Source: Clavulina sp. PMI_390 (Eukaryota > Basidiomycota > Agaricomycetes > Cantharellales > Hydnaceae). From it: 64,000 nt of DNA. A program made the translations under genes and the position numbers. Below, piece by piece: positions 25,996-38,152 of this stretch. The notes beneath the pieces are model-generated. The model did no database searches. It saw only the letters and a program-made list of their open reading frames with translations, and was not told the origin of the DNA. The DNA lies in assembly GCA_015039315.1 (NCBI GenBank), contig WIDE01000001.1:1015282-1079281 (forward strand). Direction: 5' to 3'. Numbering within the stretch: the stretch's first letter is position 1; each line of letters begins with the position of its first letter.

Positions 25996-28310
25996 TTACC
26001 CTTTCCAGGAAAACCTCCGTGTCTTGTCTTTCTTCTTGCTCCCCGTCGCCATCCCCGCGGCAGTGAGCCCTGAGCCCGAAACAGGTGGCTTTGAGGTCGA
26101 GTCTACTCTCGCCCTCTCCTGCTTGTCAGCAAGAGGACACTTGCCAGCGCCAACAGTGGCATCACTGCCTGCTGGGATATTGATAAGATTCCCAAACTCG
26201 TCCACTACGGTGGTTGGAGTGGCGACCTTGGGCATGATGTGTTCGGGCAGAGAACCCGCGGGCCTCGGTGCGAGCTGCACGAAAATCGGAACAGCCGTAT
26301 GAGTGTGTTTTCTCTGCGGTGGAGAATGCCCATGTGGATGAGAGTGTGAGTGCTCAGTGGTGTCAGCAGCAGGAGTCTGGCCATGGGCATCATGGCCGAG
26401 GGCTATCCGCACATGCTCATCCACTGAGTGACGCCCTGCCGCATGCTGTTCGCTCGTCTCATGTTCATGAGCAGCTGGACCAGCATCCTCGTCATCTGAC
26501 GGCACGGCTGCAAACGTATATGTATACGTTGTCCGCAGCGGCGGGGGCTTGACTTTCTTCTCCTTTTTCGGTTTAGACGAGGCTGATCCCGATAATGGAC
26601 AACTGTGGTTAGAGGTCGAGGCAGATGGGGACGCGGATAATGACGGAACGGGAGGAGCAGGAGAGGACTCGGACGGAACGCGCGATGAAGCAGCAGAGCC
26701 GGGGCGAGCTCGGGATCTTGAAGACGAGGACGCTCGCTTTAGAATACCGGGACGATGGAATAAGGGTGTTTTTGCGTGAGGGGTAGGCGTCGAGAGAGGC
26801 ATGGATGGCGAAATGGGCGATTTAAACGCCGATAACGGGAAAGGAGGTGGGGACATCGAACCATCTGTTTGTACAGACGGAGAAGTAGCAAAAGTGCTTG
26901 ATCGAGAATGTGAATGACCCGATGGCGCAGTGCTGGAGGCGGAACTGGTGCCAGCTGAGGACGATGAGGGTGCGGAAACAAGTGCCACGCTCCCTATGCC
27001 TGGTGTATTGGTTAGAGACTCCGTAGGCGACGACGTTAGAATCTGCAGGGTAGGCGTCGCGGGTTCCAGGCCGGGAGTGACAAGCGTTAGTGGTGAAGTA
27101 GAGGGTGGAGGGCGCGGGATCGTCTTGGAGGACATTGTCCGCGGTCGTGACTGCGAGCGCGAGCGAAGGACGTCTCGGAAACGGCGCAGCCCACCATTGC
27201 TGCTACCACTGGGCGAGGGGAGCTCGCTATCAGACCCATGATAGAGCTGGTCGTCCTCAGTTGGGGTTAATGCAGCAAGCGCCGTAGAGTGCCCATCGAA
27301 ACTCGCCCTCCAGGCATGGCCATAGCGCCGCTTCGGCTTCGGGCTTGGCTGAGGAACAGAGTATGAAGATGACACCACTCCAGCAGCCGTGCCCGATACG
27401 GGCCCGTTCGAAGAGCCCGTCGTGCGCGCTTTGGATGAGCTACGGGAAGACGACGCCGCAAGGGAGGCGGATGAGCCATTCGCGCTCCCATTCGCATTTG
27501 CGCCTGCGTGCGAGCCACAGAGAGCACTTGCGAGTCGTGAGCCACAAACGCCTTTTCCCTTTGCACTGCTTCGACCACGCTGTGTCGCGTCGGTATTCAT
27601 GGATGATTCAGACTCGGCGGTTGCAGAGCGCGGATGATTTGGGTGGTGCCATGTGCTATCAGCAAATGACACGAGGGTCTCGTCCGATGCAAGTGAGGAG
27701 GTAGAAACTGTTGTTTCTGAAGATAAAACGGGAGACATCAGGCCCGGGCGTGTGGGCTGATGTTTCACGGCATTCAACCCAGAGGATTCACTATCGGTGG
27801 AACCGGTACGGCGGGGGGCTGAATGTGGCGAGGAGTGGGAGTGAGGATGTGCCGCGGCAGATATGGAACGACGACGGTTTGTTGGTAATAATGGTGTGCC
27901 GCCGCTGACATTCGCATTCAAGGTGTGAGGGATGTTGGTACTCTCATGAGCGCCAATATGGAGGACACCCAGCACGATGGCCACAGCGCTCTATGAATGG
28001 GTATTCCAAGACAAAAGAGAGGCGGTGAGTTAGACGCCAATATTAAACCAGGCAGGCCTCCGAGGAGGTGACTCACAAAGACTAAGCCAACAGTACTAAT
28101 CAATACGGATGCCACAGCAATGGAGCCATCCAGTTGACGCGTGCTCGACGCAAACATTTCTTCAGGGTGCCATCGGACGACGGCAGTATCGTCTTTAGCA
28201 GCTGGGCGAGAGGGAGAGGAAATAAGAGCAGTGTCATTGTCGTACGACTGCGAGGCCTGCGCCTCAGTCAACCCGGACTTCGGCTTGTCGACACCGATTG
28301 CACCAAGCAT
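25996..28310 (-). CDS. Ser/Pro-rich protein with one predicted membrane segment, unknown function
   Basis: Not recognised. The first exon (from 28310, MLGAIGVDKPKSGLTEAQ) and second exon (from about 28012) join through an intron in the middle of a hydrophobic segment, SVLISTVGLVF + SAVAIVLGVLHIG, giving one TM helix near residues 65-95. The rest, about 650 residues, is disordered and rich in Ser, Pro, Thr, His and Arg, with His-rich patches (HSHSHPHGHS) and Ser runs. It ends in a basic tail, KKKDKTRRFSWKG. One TM helix plus a long low-complexity cytosolic or wall-facing domain suggests a membrane-anchored scaffold or sensor; the direction of the tail cannot be told. The 5' end could be longer. 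Confidence 0.6.
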
Positions 28311-30647
28311 TCGGTCGGGGTATCAAGGTGATTGTGGTATTGAAAAAAGACAAAAGTGTGATGCAGATTTAAGGCTTATAGGCTGAGGCGATGTCGGGAC
28401 TTGACTCGCTCAGCTAGCTAGCGATCGATGTTGGACCTAAGAGTGTGATATAGAACCAGTGCCAAGGCTATTCTGCGCGGCACACGAGAGAGCGAGGACC
28501 AATAGACTACAGCGAGCTGGATGCAGACGCTGGCAACGAGTTCGGCTTGGGCATGGGCCCTAAGGGTGTAGCAGAAGAGAGAGAGGGTCAGATAGATGGA
28601 AAGGAGAGGAAGGGGAGGTGGGCGGCTGGTGTATATTTGTGGAATGGTCCGAGTCGTACGGTTCCCATTACAAGATCTGGGACTCAATGGGATCTCCTTA
28701 TTTTATATTTCTTTTTTATCGCGCGCACGCATCCCATCAGCCTTCGCCCGAAACAAAGATGACACGAGTAGTGCCGTTCGATTATTCACGCTAAAAAAAA
28801 TCAGTCGTGCGTGTCCCCCGGCTGCCGTGAGCGTTGTTGTCTCCTCCCGGCGGCCGTGGTCGCCCTTGCCCGATTCCGCCACGGGACCAAACCAAGCACT
28901 ACAATGCATATTCAGATTAGACCCTTGCTCTCGAGGTATGACGGGGTCTGGCGGGTCTTTCATGGCATGTTCCATAATAACCCGATGCAATCGCAATTCT
29001 GGAGCCAAAGAAGCCCTGATTAGTGGATCCTGATTCCGAGCTCCTTACTATTTTTCCATTCCTGACAGCTCGACACACACCCCTTCGGTGAACGTGCTGT
29101 GGCCGCCGGCGACTTTTTCATTCCTTCTCGACTTCGACGGCTGGTCCGAAATAAATTAAGACATCCCACGCATGACTAGTCAAGTCCACCAATAACGGCC
29201 CAACGGCCTTGTCGAGGGCGACGTCCCGTTACGTCTCTCAGATCTTCGCATCTCTGCAGCCTTTTGCAAACAAAAAGTCTGGAACGGGTTCCCACGCACC
29301 GGAGGCCGCAACGGGACCAGCTTGGCAAGAAGGCCAGCTCACGTACGCATCATCTCGTAAGCCGCACCTCCTAGTGTCTCCGGAAAGCTTGCTGGCCCCG
29401 GATTTTGGTTTTGAACTCCTTGCTCCTGCTCGTCATTCTAGCCTTATTGGTCGGCTCTTGCTTGGTCCTCCTCCCCACATGACAACTGTCTCTAACTTTT
29501 CCTGAATTTTCCGGGCACGGTTTCAGATACTGGTGTCTAGGGCAATGACTGAATGGTAGCCTCCTCTTGGGCCACCCAACGAACGGTGCTCACATCATCC
29601 CGAGCTGACGAACAGCCGAATGACTCAGACGCTTTTCATGCGCGTCTTCCACATGACTACACTGACATTCCAACTACCCAGCTTACTCGGACAATCGCCA
29701 AAGTGTCTATACAGTCAGTGACGATACCATTGGCAGTTCCGCAACTCACCACCAAAAACAGCCACGCGCGCTCCCCATGGCCGCGGAGGAGACTTCCAAT
29801 GGTGATCGGACCGTCACTCGCTGGCACGCTAGCAAAGATCGCTCGAATCCGCCTGCTCCCTATTCGCGCGAATCACCTCTTTTTTCCCGGAATGAATGAC
29901 GATGCAGCATCCCTCTATTCTAAGTGATAGTAGATACCGTAAGTGCTACTATAATATGCGTGTTTCTCTCAACTCAATCAGTCATTGCTCTCCGAGAGAT
30001 GAATCCGAGTTCTTCCTTTCCATCCTTCCCTTTCCTTCTTTCCTTGCTTCGTTCTGCCAATGCGAACGTGCGGCGCATTGCAAGGGTAACGTGATCGACG
30101 TTCGATGCGGGGCGGAGCGGTGGGGTGCGCGTTTTCGTGTGCGCTTACTGGCGGGCGGCGTCCTTAATCGCATAAACAACGTTCTTTTTTTCCTCTACTC
30201 GGTGTGTGCTGCGGTCCTTACTGCAATCGACTCCGAAGAAGAGGGGCAGATCACACTACAATCAGCCTAATCGAATAAGGCAGACGTCCCCAAAAAGTGA
30301 CCGCCACCACCTCACATCACGCACGACTAGGAGGTCGCGATGCGCTCTGCCAATGATTGCCGCCAGTTACAATCATTGGCGTGCAATGACCCGATTGCTC
30401 AGGGTAGCTCATGACGCTATAAACAATGTACATAGATAGATACTACACGTATCCATGCGCTCGTAGTGAACATGATACGCAAACTGTTAGCGTAAGATCG
30501 TGGGCCTTTGTAGACGACCCTAGTATTAAGATCTTCGTCGCGCAGGCAAACCCGTTTCGGAGCATGGTCATCTGGAGGGAGGGGGCTTGTATGTCTGCAT
30601 CCAGGTAGCTCTCTGCTTGTGAACTATCGGAACACATTGCAGCGGTA
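28311..30647. other. Gene-poor region with no supported gene
   Basis: About 2.3 kb between two minus-strand genes. It holds the promoter of the Ser-rich gene and the 3' UTR of the fucosyltransferase-like gene. ORFs up to about 145 codons appear on both strands, all without recognisable domains. No tRNA, repeat array or mobile element was recognised. Confidence 0.45.
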
Positions 30648-32648
30648 TTACCAGAATCGTGTATACTTGGATGGTGTCCCATCTATCAATCGCAGCCTGA
30701 CCACTGTCGACGTAAAGCTCGAGAACCCGTTTCCTACGAACACATGACCTCGTGAAGCCATTTCCATATCTGCGAATTTTGATTTGGAGCAAGTGAATGT
30801 GGTGGTGTTCCAGAGTGCGCAAGCAGGTGGTCAGCAGGGTGTGTGTGCGTACGAAAGAGGGACAAATGGCTTACCAATGGCATTATCAACCCCGCTCTCT
30901 TCCCAACTCAGATCCAAATCAAACGTGCTCCGCACATCCGTCCACCCATGCTCCTTTAGCTTGCCCTTGAGCTCTGCTAGCCACTTTTCATCTTCGTTTG
31001 TTGACACATATACTTTGTCAAGTGTGTCGTTGGGGTAGTCCTTGCGTAATGCGTCCAGACGGGCGACGATGGGGTCGATGTCAACCCAGCACCGCTTGAG
31101 CAGGTAGTCAGAGCGTGGGTTGTTATCATTGGAGTCACCCGTAGATGGTGGTGGTTCAAAGCGGTCGGGGAGGGTGGACAGTTGATTCCACCCATCAAAC
31201 ACGCCCCATGGACCCATCCATAAGCAATCTATATCATGAAACGCCCATTCAATCAGAAAAGGACATCCCTACGATATAAGAGAAAGGAGAAGTGACGTAC
31301 GGAAATAGAAATCCTTGCGTCGGACGTGCAGCGTCACCAGCCCTGGGATGACGGCGTTTCCATCCTTCCCATCTACGGTCCCCTTGTATGCACGGGGCCA
31401 GAACGCTTTAGCATTCTTGCCAACAGCTCCGAGCACGACGGAGGACCAGGAGAAACCAGTGAAGATAGGTGACTTGGAAACCATGGGCCATAAGGACAGC
31501 ACTCGAGTGTTTGAGAGCAGGCTATCGCGACGGAGAAGTTCCAGTGCAGTGATCAGACAAACAGTCGCTGGTGCAGAATGGGGAGAAGAGATGCAAGGAG
31601 GGCGACTTACTCCCAATCAATCAACCTATCGCTCCCTTTTGTCAACTCTACACATGGCTTATCGCTCAACGTAGCGAGGTACTTCCCCCACTTGCGTACG
31701 ATGTCAGCACCTTGAGCCTTGCCCAAATCGATGCCCATGCGCTGGTTTTCCTTTTTCGTATCTACCAGGAACCTCCTCTCAGGTGGACACACCCTCTCGT
31801 ACCATGCATAACCTACGGCCCGTGGAGGAGGGGCTCCGCTGTTCCACAACCCGCTTCCTGCCTGCCATTGCGCACCAGCGGGCCAGGACGAACCGGAGGA
31901 CGGTGTGTCGATGAATGCCCGAAGTGGGAGCTTGGACGCCCGGTATTTCGCCCCATGCGCGAGGTGGTTCCGCTCGGGCTCGTCCGGCATAGAGACGTAG
32001 GGCTCAGCGGTGTTAGGGTCCCAAACGACATCGGCGAAAACATATGTTCTTCCACTGAGGCGCGCAATTTCGGAGTTGAGAAGACTGTTGGTAGGGAGAA
32101 TAGTTGAAAGTGTTAGGAATGCAGGATGGAAGTACGCCGCATGAGACATATTTAGCCGTGGTGAAGGTGAGATTGTCAAGGACGTCAAAATAGTGGCGCA
32201 TAAAGAAGATGACTTACACTTCCTTCAGCTGGTTGTTGAAACCAACTCCAGGTTGCTCGTTCGCAAATCTCACTAATCTGGCGCCAGCTCCTTCAGGGAA
32301 GGCTAAACTGTCGTTATGCTGTGGTAGAAGGTATTCCGCAGCAGTTATATCGGGGTATAGAGGTGGATATTTATGCCCATCCTTGTCGGTTGGAATGGTG
32401 TCTGGGATATGAGGTGGTGATGGAGGCCATGGTGTCGCGGGAGTATATAGCCCGAAGGACGATGAGGAGGAGAAGGGTGATTGGAGAAGGGAGATATTAC
32501 TACGGTAGTGGTAGAAGAGGGTGAATGTGGACAGGATGCCTATTGTTGCGAGAAAGAGAATAAATGTCCGAGAGTTTGAGTGTCGCCCAAAATTTGATCT
32601 TGGCCGAGCCAAAATTGGAGCAAGCAGTGCCAATACGCGGTCGGCCAT
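30648..32648 (-). CDS. O-fucosyltransferase-like glycosyltransferase, type II membrane protein
   Basis: Likely secretory-pathway GDP-fucose-dependent transferase. The start MADRVLALLAPILARPRSN is followed by a single TM anchor, TFILFLATIGILSTFTLFYH. The lumenal part has NEQPGVGFNNQLKEV, the N-terminal motif of the O-fucosyltransferase superfamily, then LVTLHVRRKDF (Arg-containing sugar-nucleotide motif), DKVYVSTNED and a final exon with HVFVGNGFSSFTSTVVRLRL ending YTRFW. Introns lie near 32100-32215, 31250-31300 and other short gaps; the last exon is about 30648-30788. The protein acceptor is unknown. All family motifs are present, so it is probably active. Confidence 0.78.
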
Positions 32649-33294
32649 AGTGATTAAGAGTGTTTTCCAAATAAAACTATAGGTCTAGAGTCATGCCAGA
32701 GGGTGAGAAATCCACAAATGCCAGGTCTTGCGTAAATGCCAAGTATTGTGCAAATTTGGCTTTGTTGGCTAGTGATTGGCCCATCAATCTTGGGCTCGCT
32801 GGTCTGCCAATAGCCTAAAATCTCTCGGTGAGAGGTTAACAGGCAATACCTACGGTGTACCATCCCTCACTTCATTCATGGCTGAAACCCCGTGCCCAGG
32901 ACTCAGGGACGACGCTTTTGTGGCTGAAAGCCTCGAGATGTGAAGTTTGAGCTGGGTCCCTCAATTCTGTTGACAGTGGATGTAGCATCGACTCTCTCGC
33001 TCGGCCTCTCATCACCGTTTCTCCATAGTGAGCGGGAGATCCTTGTATGTCGAAGCCTCTTTGCGACCGACACCGGGTCGTTTGCCGTGAAATTTGCAAA
33101 GTCGTTTGGGTTATGAGCCTCTGGAGAGCATCCAGAAAGCATTTCTATAGGGTATTCCTCATTTCGGTACCCGCAAATAGCTCGCCCCCGATTTCCCCCC
33201 GAGACAGCTGGCTGACGTTGTCCGCTCAATCTTGACTGAGATATCGCCACAAAAAAATGCTTGGCATGCAGTCACGCTCTCTAACCTCAACTAC
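32649..33294. other. Intergenic region upstream of the fucosyltransferase-like gene
   Basis: About 650 bp. A 115-codon minus-strand ORF (32903-33250) exists but has no recognisable motif. Otherwise only promoter-type sequence was seen. Confidence 0.4.
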
Positions 33295-33724
33295 CTAATC
33301 TCCGGCAACCTCATCAGCTGACTCGAGCATCTCGATACAATCCTTCGCTTGTCGAGCCAGTGAAGCTTGGGCACCGAAGAGTGTCTTCACCCCCTGCCAA
33401 GTCCATTGTCCATCGGCGGCGTCCTCACGCATGATTGTCACCGGGCCGGCATTGATCAACCAAATTATCGTCAAAATTTGTTCCCTCCGTATCCCAAACA
33501 TCGTAATTAATTCTTCCGAAGAAGGATTCACCTCGGGTGACGATATAAGTCGCCACCACCGAGTCTTCTCCCTCTCGGGCCGGCAAATGTCTTGGCTTTG
33601 GGGCAAGTAAATCCAGGCGCAGCTTTCTGGTGATGAGCGAAGCCTTCAGGATGACGACTGGGGGTCCTTCAACGAGTAGTATCTTTGCAACGCGATAGCA
33701 ATATATAGTGGACCAATGATGCAT
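33295..33724 (-). pseudogene. Possible small gene or remnant: two overlapping minus-strand reading frames
   Basis: Two reading frames overlap on the minus strand: one begins MHHWSTIYCYRVAK (33724-33425), the other runs to 33295 and ends MLESADEVAGD. They overlap by about 180 bp and neither is recognised. Either an intron I cannot place joins them, or a frameshift has broken one gene, or both are chance. The first frame overlaps the TATA region of the LPMO gene, which argues against a functional gene start there. Confidence 0.2.
33699..33707 (+). promoter_or_regulatory. TATA box candidate for the LPMO gene
   Basis: An ATATATAG-type element about 65 bp before the ATG at 33770, the spacing usual for highly expressed fungal secretory genes. 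Confidence 0.5.
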
Positions 33725-33769
33725 CCCCCCAGTCTCTGCTGACCCTCATTCCTTCCCTTCATCACCATT

Positions 33770-34861
33770 ATGAAGAATCTCATTTCTTTTGGGGCCTTGG
33801 CTCTAACTGCTGCAACGTCCGTGTTCGGTCACGGCTACGTCCAGCAGGCTACACTTGGAAGCACAGTGTGGCCAGGCTGGAATCCCAACGTTGATCCTTA
33901 TCTGAGCCCCACCCCTCAACGCATTTTCCGCCCCATCCCTGGGAATGGCCCTGTAACTGACCTGAGTGAGCCATAATAGAACGTTCATGACATCTAGAAG
34001 AGTTAACTGATGGCCGTCGCTAAAGGCCTCATCGACGTTCAGTGCAATGGATACACTGACGGAGGTTTCTATACTTCGCCCGCCGCCCTGGTAGGATCTT
34101 ATGCTGCAGGCTCCCAGATTACCTTGAACTGGACTACGTGGCCAGGTATGCTAATAACTGTGTTCTTTGTCTTATGCTAATATCTCCACAGATTCGCACA
34201 AGGGTCCTTTGATCACATACATTGCTGCTGCTCCGAGCAATATTTCGGCATGGATGCCTAGCACGAGGTAAGAAAGCTTATCTTTGCGACCCGATTCTCG
34301 TGAACTAATCATGTGGCCATCACAGCGTTGTCTGGGCCAAAGTTGCACAGTCAGGAGTGACGAATGGCGTCTGGGCGTCTGACACCCTCATCGCCAACAA
34401 CGGCCTCTACAAGTTCACAATTCCAAGCACCCTCAAACCTGGCCAATACCTTGTTCGCCACGAGATCATCGGTGAGGCACCATGGGCCTTCCTTCTTGTC
34501 ATTGAATTATGAAGTAACTCTGGCCGTTGCTAGCGCTGCACGCCGCATACTCCTATCCAGGAGCCCAGGTCTATCCGAGCTGCTTCCAGATCCAGTGAGT
34601 TGAAGACTTTACTTCCATGCTTATGGGTGATTTTTCTCAATTTGAACAAAATAGGGTGACGGGCAGCGGCACCAAAACCCCGACTAGCAATCTCGTTGCT
34701 TTCCCTGGAGCCTATACCGCCTCTACGCCCGTGAGCGCCTTATATCATCCCACTTATTATGCCTCGTACTAACCAGGATGCGCTAGGGTATCGTTTATGA
34801 CATCTACACTGCCAACATCAGCCAGTACACGATCCCTGGCCCCGCCGTCTGGACTGGCTGA
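33770..34861 (+). CDS. AA9 lytic polysaccharide monooxygenase (secreted, cellulose-active family)
   Basis: Copper enzyme that oxidatively cleaves cellulose or related glucans outside the cell. The signal peptide [20 protein letters not shown] is followed directly by His21, which after cleavage becomes the N-terminal His of the copper brace (HGYVQQ). The second brace His is in [14 protein letters not shown], and the axial Tyr is in [11 protein letters not shown]. The motif [14 protein letters not shown] and a cysteine pair (VQCNGY / YPSCF) also fit AA9. There are six or so short introns; the stop is at 34859-34861. It has no C-terminal CBM1, but two separate CBM1-only genes lie 3-6 kb downstream. 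Length (about 245 aa) is normal. Confidence 0.92.
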
Positions 34862-35067
34862 AATCTTCTGAAGGATATGAGCGGCATCCGATGAGTGGCG
34901 ATGAATATAATTAGGAGTTTCCTCCGTCTTTATGTACTTTTAGGGGCAATCGAATGTAACAAATTGATAGTTCTGATCCTACACATCCAATCAAGTGGAA
35001 ACGTGACCCCACGACGTCACTTGTTGTGACACTTCCTCCTCTCAGCTCTTGACCCTCTGTTGCGTCA

Positions 35068-36988
35068 ATGCCACGCACGTTCACACCCACTGAGGACCCT
35101 GCGAACATTGAAGTGCCGGGATTAGATCCTAGTGCCCCATATGAAGATCAGATCGAACTACTGGATCAGCTGATTACGCTGAAACTTCAGGTTCGTCGAT
35201 CAGACGCGTCAAGCTCTCAACCACGCGCGTTTCTTTGACGCTCTAGTATGTAAAACGCAATAGGAGACCGATGAGCACTGGGCTGATATTCATAAGATCA
35301 TTATCAACGAGCTTCTTCCCACTGTCAGACGTTACTCTGAGAAGAGTCAACCAACCCGCGAAGCAGCCCATGTACGTCCAGTCTATTAGCTTTCTAAACC
35401 CATAGATCTCCTAATGAAACTTCCGTAGTTCTGGAAAGAATTTTACGAAACTGCAGCCAACATCAAGCTTCCCACTCCTGGTGGCGAGCGTTCCACCAGC
35501 TCAGCTCATGCCCCCGAACAAGAAGAGGCTGAATACGAAGAGGCTGAGGAGGGGGCCGAAGAAGAAGCAGAGGATGGCACAAGGAATGCGATGGTACCTC
35601 AAGATGAAGAGCGTGAGGCCGATGTAGAGGACTCTTTCGCTTCTGATCATACCCCGACCAACCCCAACTACTCTTTCAACCCTGCTGTGGCATCCACTCC
35701 AGGTCGTCCAGGAGGAGAAACAAATTTCGATGTCTCAGACCCGGACCTTACTTCTGCTTCATCTGTGTCATCCTTCCCTTCCTTTGCTGCATCAATGCAA
35801 CAGCAAAAGTCTGCCCGCGTGGAACCCTCTGTGTCGTCCATCTTTACGGCAGACACACCAAAAGCACTTCGCGGGCCCACGCCTCGAGACCAATCCATTG
35901 CTACATCAAGTATCAGTCACTCGAGCCTTAACGTCTTCTCGAATTCGCCTTCGCCAGATAAGAAGGGCAAAGGCAAAGCAAAGGTGGAGCTTCGGGAAAA
36001 GCTCCTACGTAAGACACACGAAAAGGGGAAAAGAACCCCCGTTCGTGTGCGCAACCCTTTTCGTAACTCCATCGTTCCCACAGCACAGGGTGATGTTGTT
36101 GACTTATCACAGTACTCTGCATCCTCAAGCGATGCTACTCTCCAGCTTGATCTTAGCCCCAAGACAAAGCTGAAGATTTTCAGTACCCCCCAATACAAGC
36201 TCGCCCTCCGCACTAAAGAGGAAGCGGTAGCAATCCAGATGTCGGAAGCACGCGCGCGTGCATCAGACTACAGCAGCTCGGATGGAGACTTCACACTCCC
36301 TCCGACCCCAATGACCGCGCGGAAACGGGCTGCCCAGCAAGCGACAGAACGCGAGGTGCTCATGGCGCGGTTTGAGCGCGACATGGAGCGTGCTGCGGGT
36401 GGTACGCTGAGCGATCCAGAGTCCGATAGCGACGAAGACGATTATGACGACGACCACAGCGGTCTCGGTATGGGTGCAGGTCCTGTCCGTCAGCCCCAAT
36501 ACTCTGACTCCGATTCTGATTCGTATGGAATGCCCGATGATACAATGGACCTCCCAGCCAACAACATGAGCAATCTCAATAGCATGTCGCTTCCTGAGAT
36601 GGGCGGGCTTGACGACTCTAGGCGTCCGGATGATTCCTACTCTGATTTCAACGATGATGGGGATACCTCCGAATTCCTCCATCAACCGATGACCCACCCG
36701 AACCTAAACCAACCCGCGCAGGCAACGGCTTCATACACGGGAGCCCAACTGTCTTACGAAACCTCCGATGATTATGATGATTCCGGCAGGTTAAATGCTC
36801 GTGGTGGGCACTCAGAACCGACCGAGACTCTCTTTGGGTTGCGCGGCCAAGGCGACGGGATGAGCCAGCGCGAATGGCAGCGCAAGTTAGCCAAGCCTCT
36901 TCCTGGGCGAGATCTTCCTGATCAAGGGTTCCAAAGCCCGTCACCTTCAGATCCCGCTGGGCGCTATCGTACGAGTGGGGGCCGATAG
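35068..36988 (+). CDS. ASK1: DASH complex subunit Ask1
   Basis: Kinetochore protein of the fungal DASH/Dam1 ring that couples chromosomes to microtubules. The conserved domain is at the N-terminus: IEVPGLDPSAPYEDQIELLD, QLITLKLQETDEHWADIHKI and INELLPTVRRYSEKS, followed by FWKEFYETAANI, read across short introns at about 35191-35263 and 35371-35428. The last exon is long and disordered, with acidic patches, Ser-Pro and Thr-Pro sites that could be CDK targets, and an Asp/Ser-rich tail. The final 240 bp are duplicated 2.47 kb downstream as a broken copy. Confidence 0.85.
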
Positions 36989-37439
36989 GGACACAGCTTT
37001 CCCTTCTCTGGAAATGGGTGTCCGGCCTTGTTCTTCATAGCTTCTGTTAACAATGCTTGATGCTGGTTCCCAGTATCGTCGATTCAGAATCCGCGCGTCA
37101 TAAAAAGTAGAGGATAGTACGCGGTCATCTTGCGAATGTAGATACGTCTAATAGTTCGGGACAAGTTCATGTGACCAATGTATCATTGCAATAGCGGCTA
37201 TGGCTTGGTGCTTTGAGCGCCTGTTGGGTATGATTCATTTGCTGTACTATTCTGAATATCCATGTGCATGATACTCTTAATTAAATACACTTCACATCGC
37301 AGCTGTGAAGGCATGTTGGCACGGAGAAATGATGGCAAGTTACGCCAGAGGGCCAAGTAGAGATGCGCGACCACAGGCAAATAATTCACATTAGGCCCGA
37401 GGCTTTAGGTCGAGTTGCTGCAGTAATAGCCCGTACAAA
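36989..37439. other. Intergenic region between ASK1 and CBM1 gene A
   Basis: About 450 bp, part of the duplicated unit. It holds the 3' UTRs of the two convergent genes. A 63-codon minus-strand ORF here is not supported. Confidence 0.5.
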
Positions 37440-37822
37440 TCAGTTCTTGTAATAGGCAGTAACTGCAATTGGTGTCGTTGTTTCTCCTTCAACATAAGTA
37501 AGACCTAAGTGCATCAGGCATCGGATAGCATAAAGGAGTCGATGGAGATCAGTTGTAGCCAGAAAATCATGCTAATATGCTGATGGGGAACGTACACTGT
37601 GAGTACCAAACGTTGAGTACGACGCACGCGTAAGGTTCCACGCAGGTCGTCCCACCAGTCCAACCCGCACCACCGCCTGATTGTTTACGTATTTAGTCAT
37701 CCATCATTTTGAATTATACACAATCACAGGAATGGCTTACACTGAGCGTATTCAGGCTGTTGGGCACTTACGCCAGCTGCACCGATAAGAGCAAATACTC
37801 CAAAAAAGGTTGAGAACTTCAT
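37440..37822 (-). CDS. Small secreted CBM1 (cellulose-binding) protein, copy A
   Basis: Three-exon, 75-residue secreted protein. The signal peptide [20 protein letters not shown] is followed by QQPEYAQ and a family 1 cellulose-binding module: [18 protein letters not shown] ... NVWYSQC, with the four cysteines and aromatic residues of the binding face. A short tail ([20 protein letters not shown]) follows with no catalytic domain. Introns split the first and last Cys codons of the module (donors at TGTAAG and TGTACG). It may bind cellulose on plant or fungal walls as an effector or expansin-like helper; that is inference. Confidence 0.85.
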
Positions 37823-37888
37823 ACGCCCAAGCTGAGACGAGGAGGTCGATGTCCCTATAAGAAATAGGTAGGAAGGGTCTAAAGTCAT

Positions 37889-37896
37889 CTTTATAG
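37889..37896 (-). promoter_or_regulatory. TATA box candidate for CBM1 gene A
   Basis: CTATAAAG on the minus strand about 70 bp upstream of the ATG; the same element at the same distance is kept in copy B. Confidence 0.55.
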
Positions 37897-38152
37897 ACTT
37901 CCAGAACGCGTCAAGTTATCGGAAGTTCCAAGGATCGATGGGCATGACAATGCCGATGCCCGAGCTTTAGACCGAGCTTGTACCGAGCTAGAGCACAGTT
38001 TTTAGGTGTCGATAAGCAGATGATGAAGGGCTTGTACATTCGCGCGCAGTTGTGGGGAAGGGATCGGCCGCCAAGATCAATATGATCATAAATGGGTACA
38101 ATATGCTTACTGATCGGCGTTCATTACAATGATGATTGCTGTATTGTCCTAG

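Larger units (their letters stand above)
36752..38152. repeat. Segmental duplication, copy A
   Basis: About 1.4 kb that matches 39221-40649 in the same orientation, offset 2.47-2.50 kb. It covers the ASK1 3' coding end, the first CBM1 gene and its promoter, and ends at TTGTCCTAG (38144-38152). Similarity was read by eye across shared blocks; small indels change the offset along the way. Confidence 0.85.

Noticed and set aside
29553..29927. 124-codon plus-strand ORF
   Set aside because: Composition is promoter-like, with no domain, signal peptide or splice pattern.
32903..33250. 115-codon minus-strand ORF
   Set aside because: Overlapped by two other unsupported frames; no family recognised.
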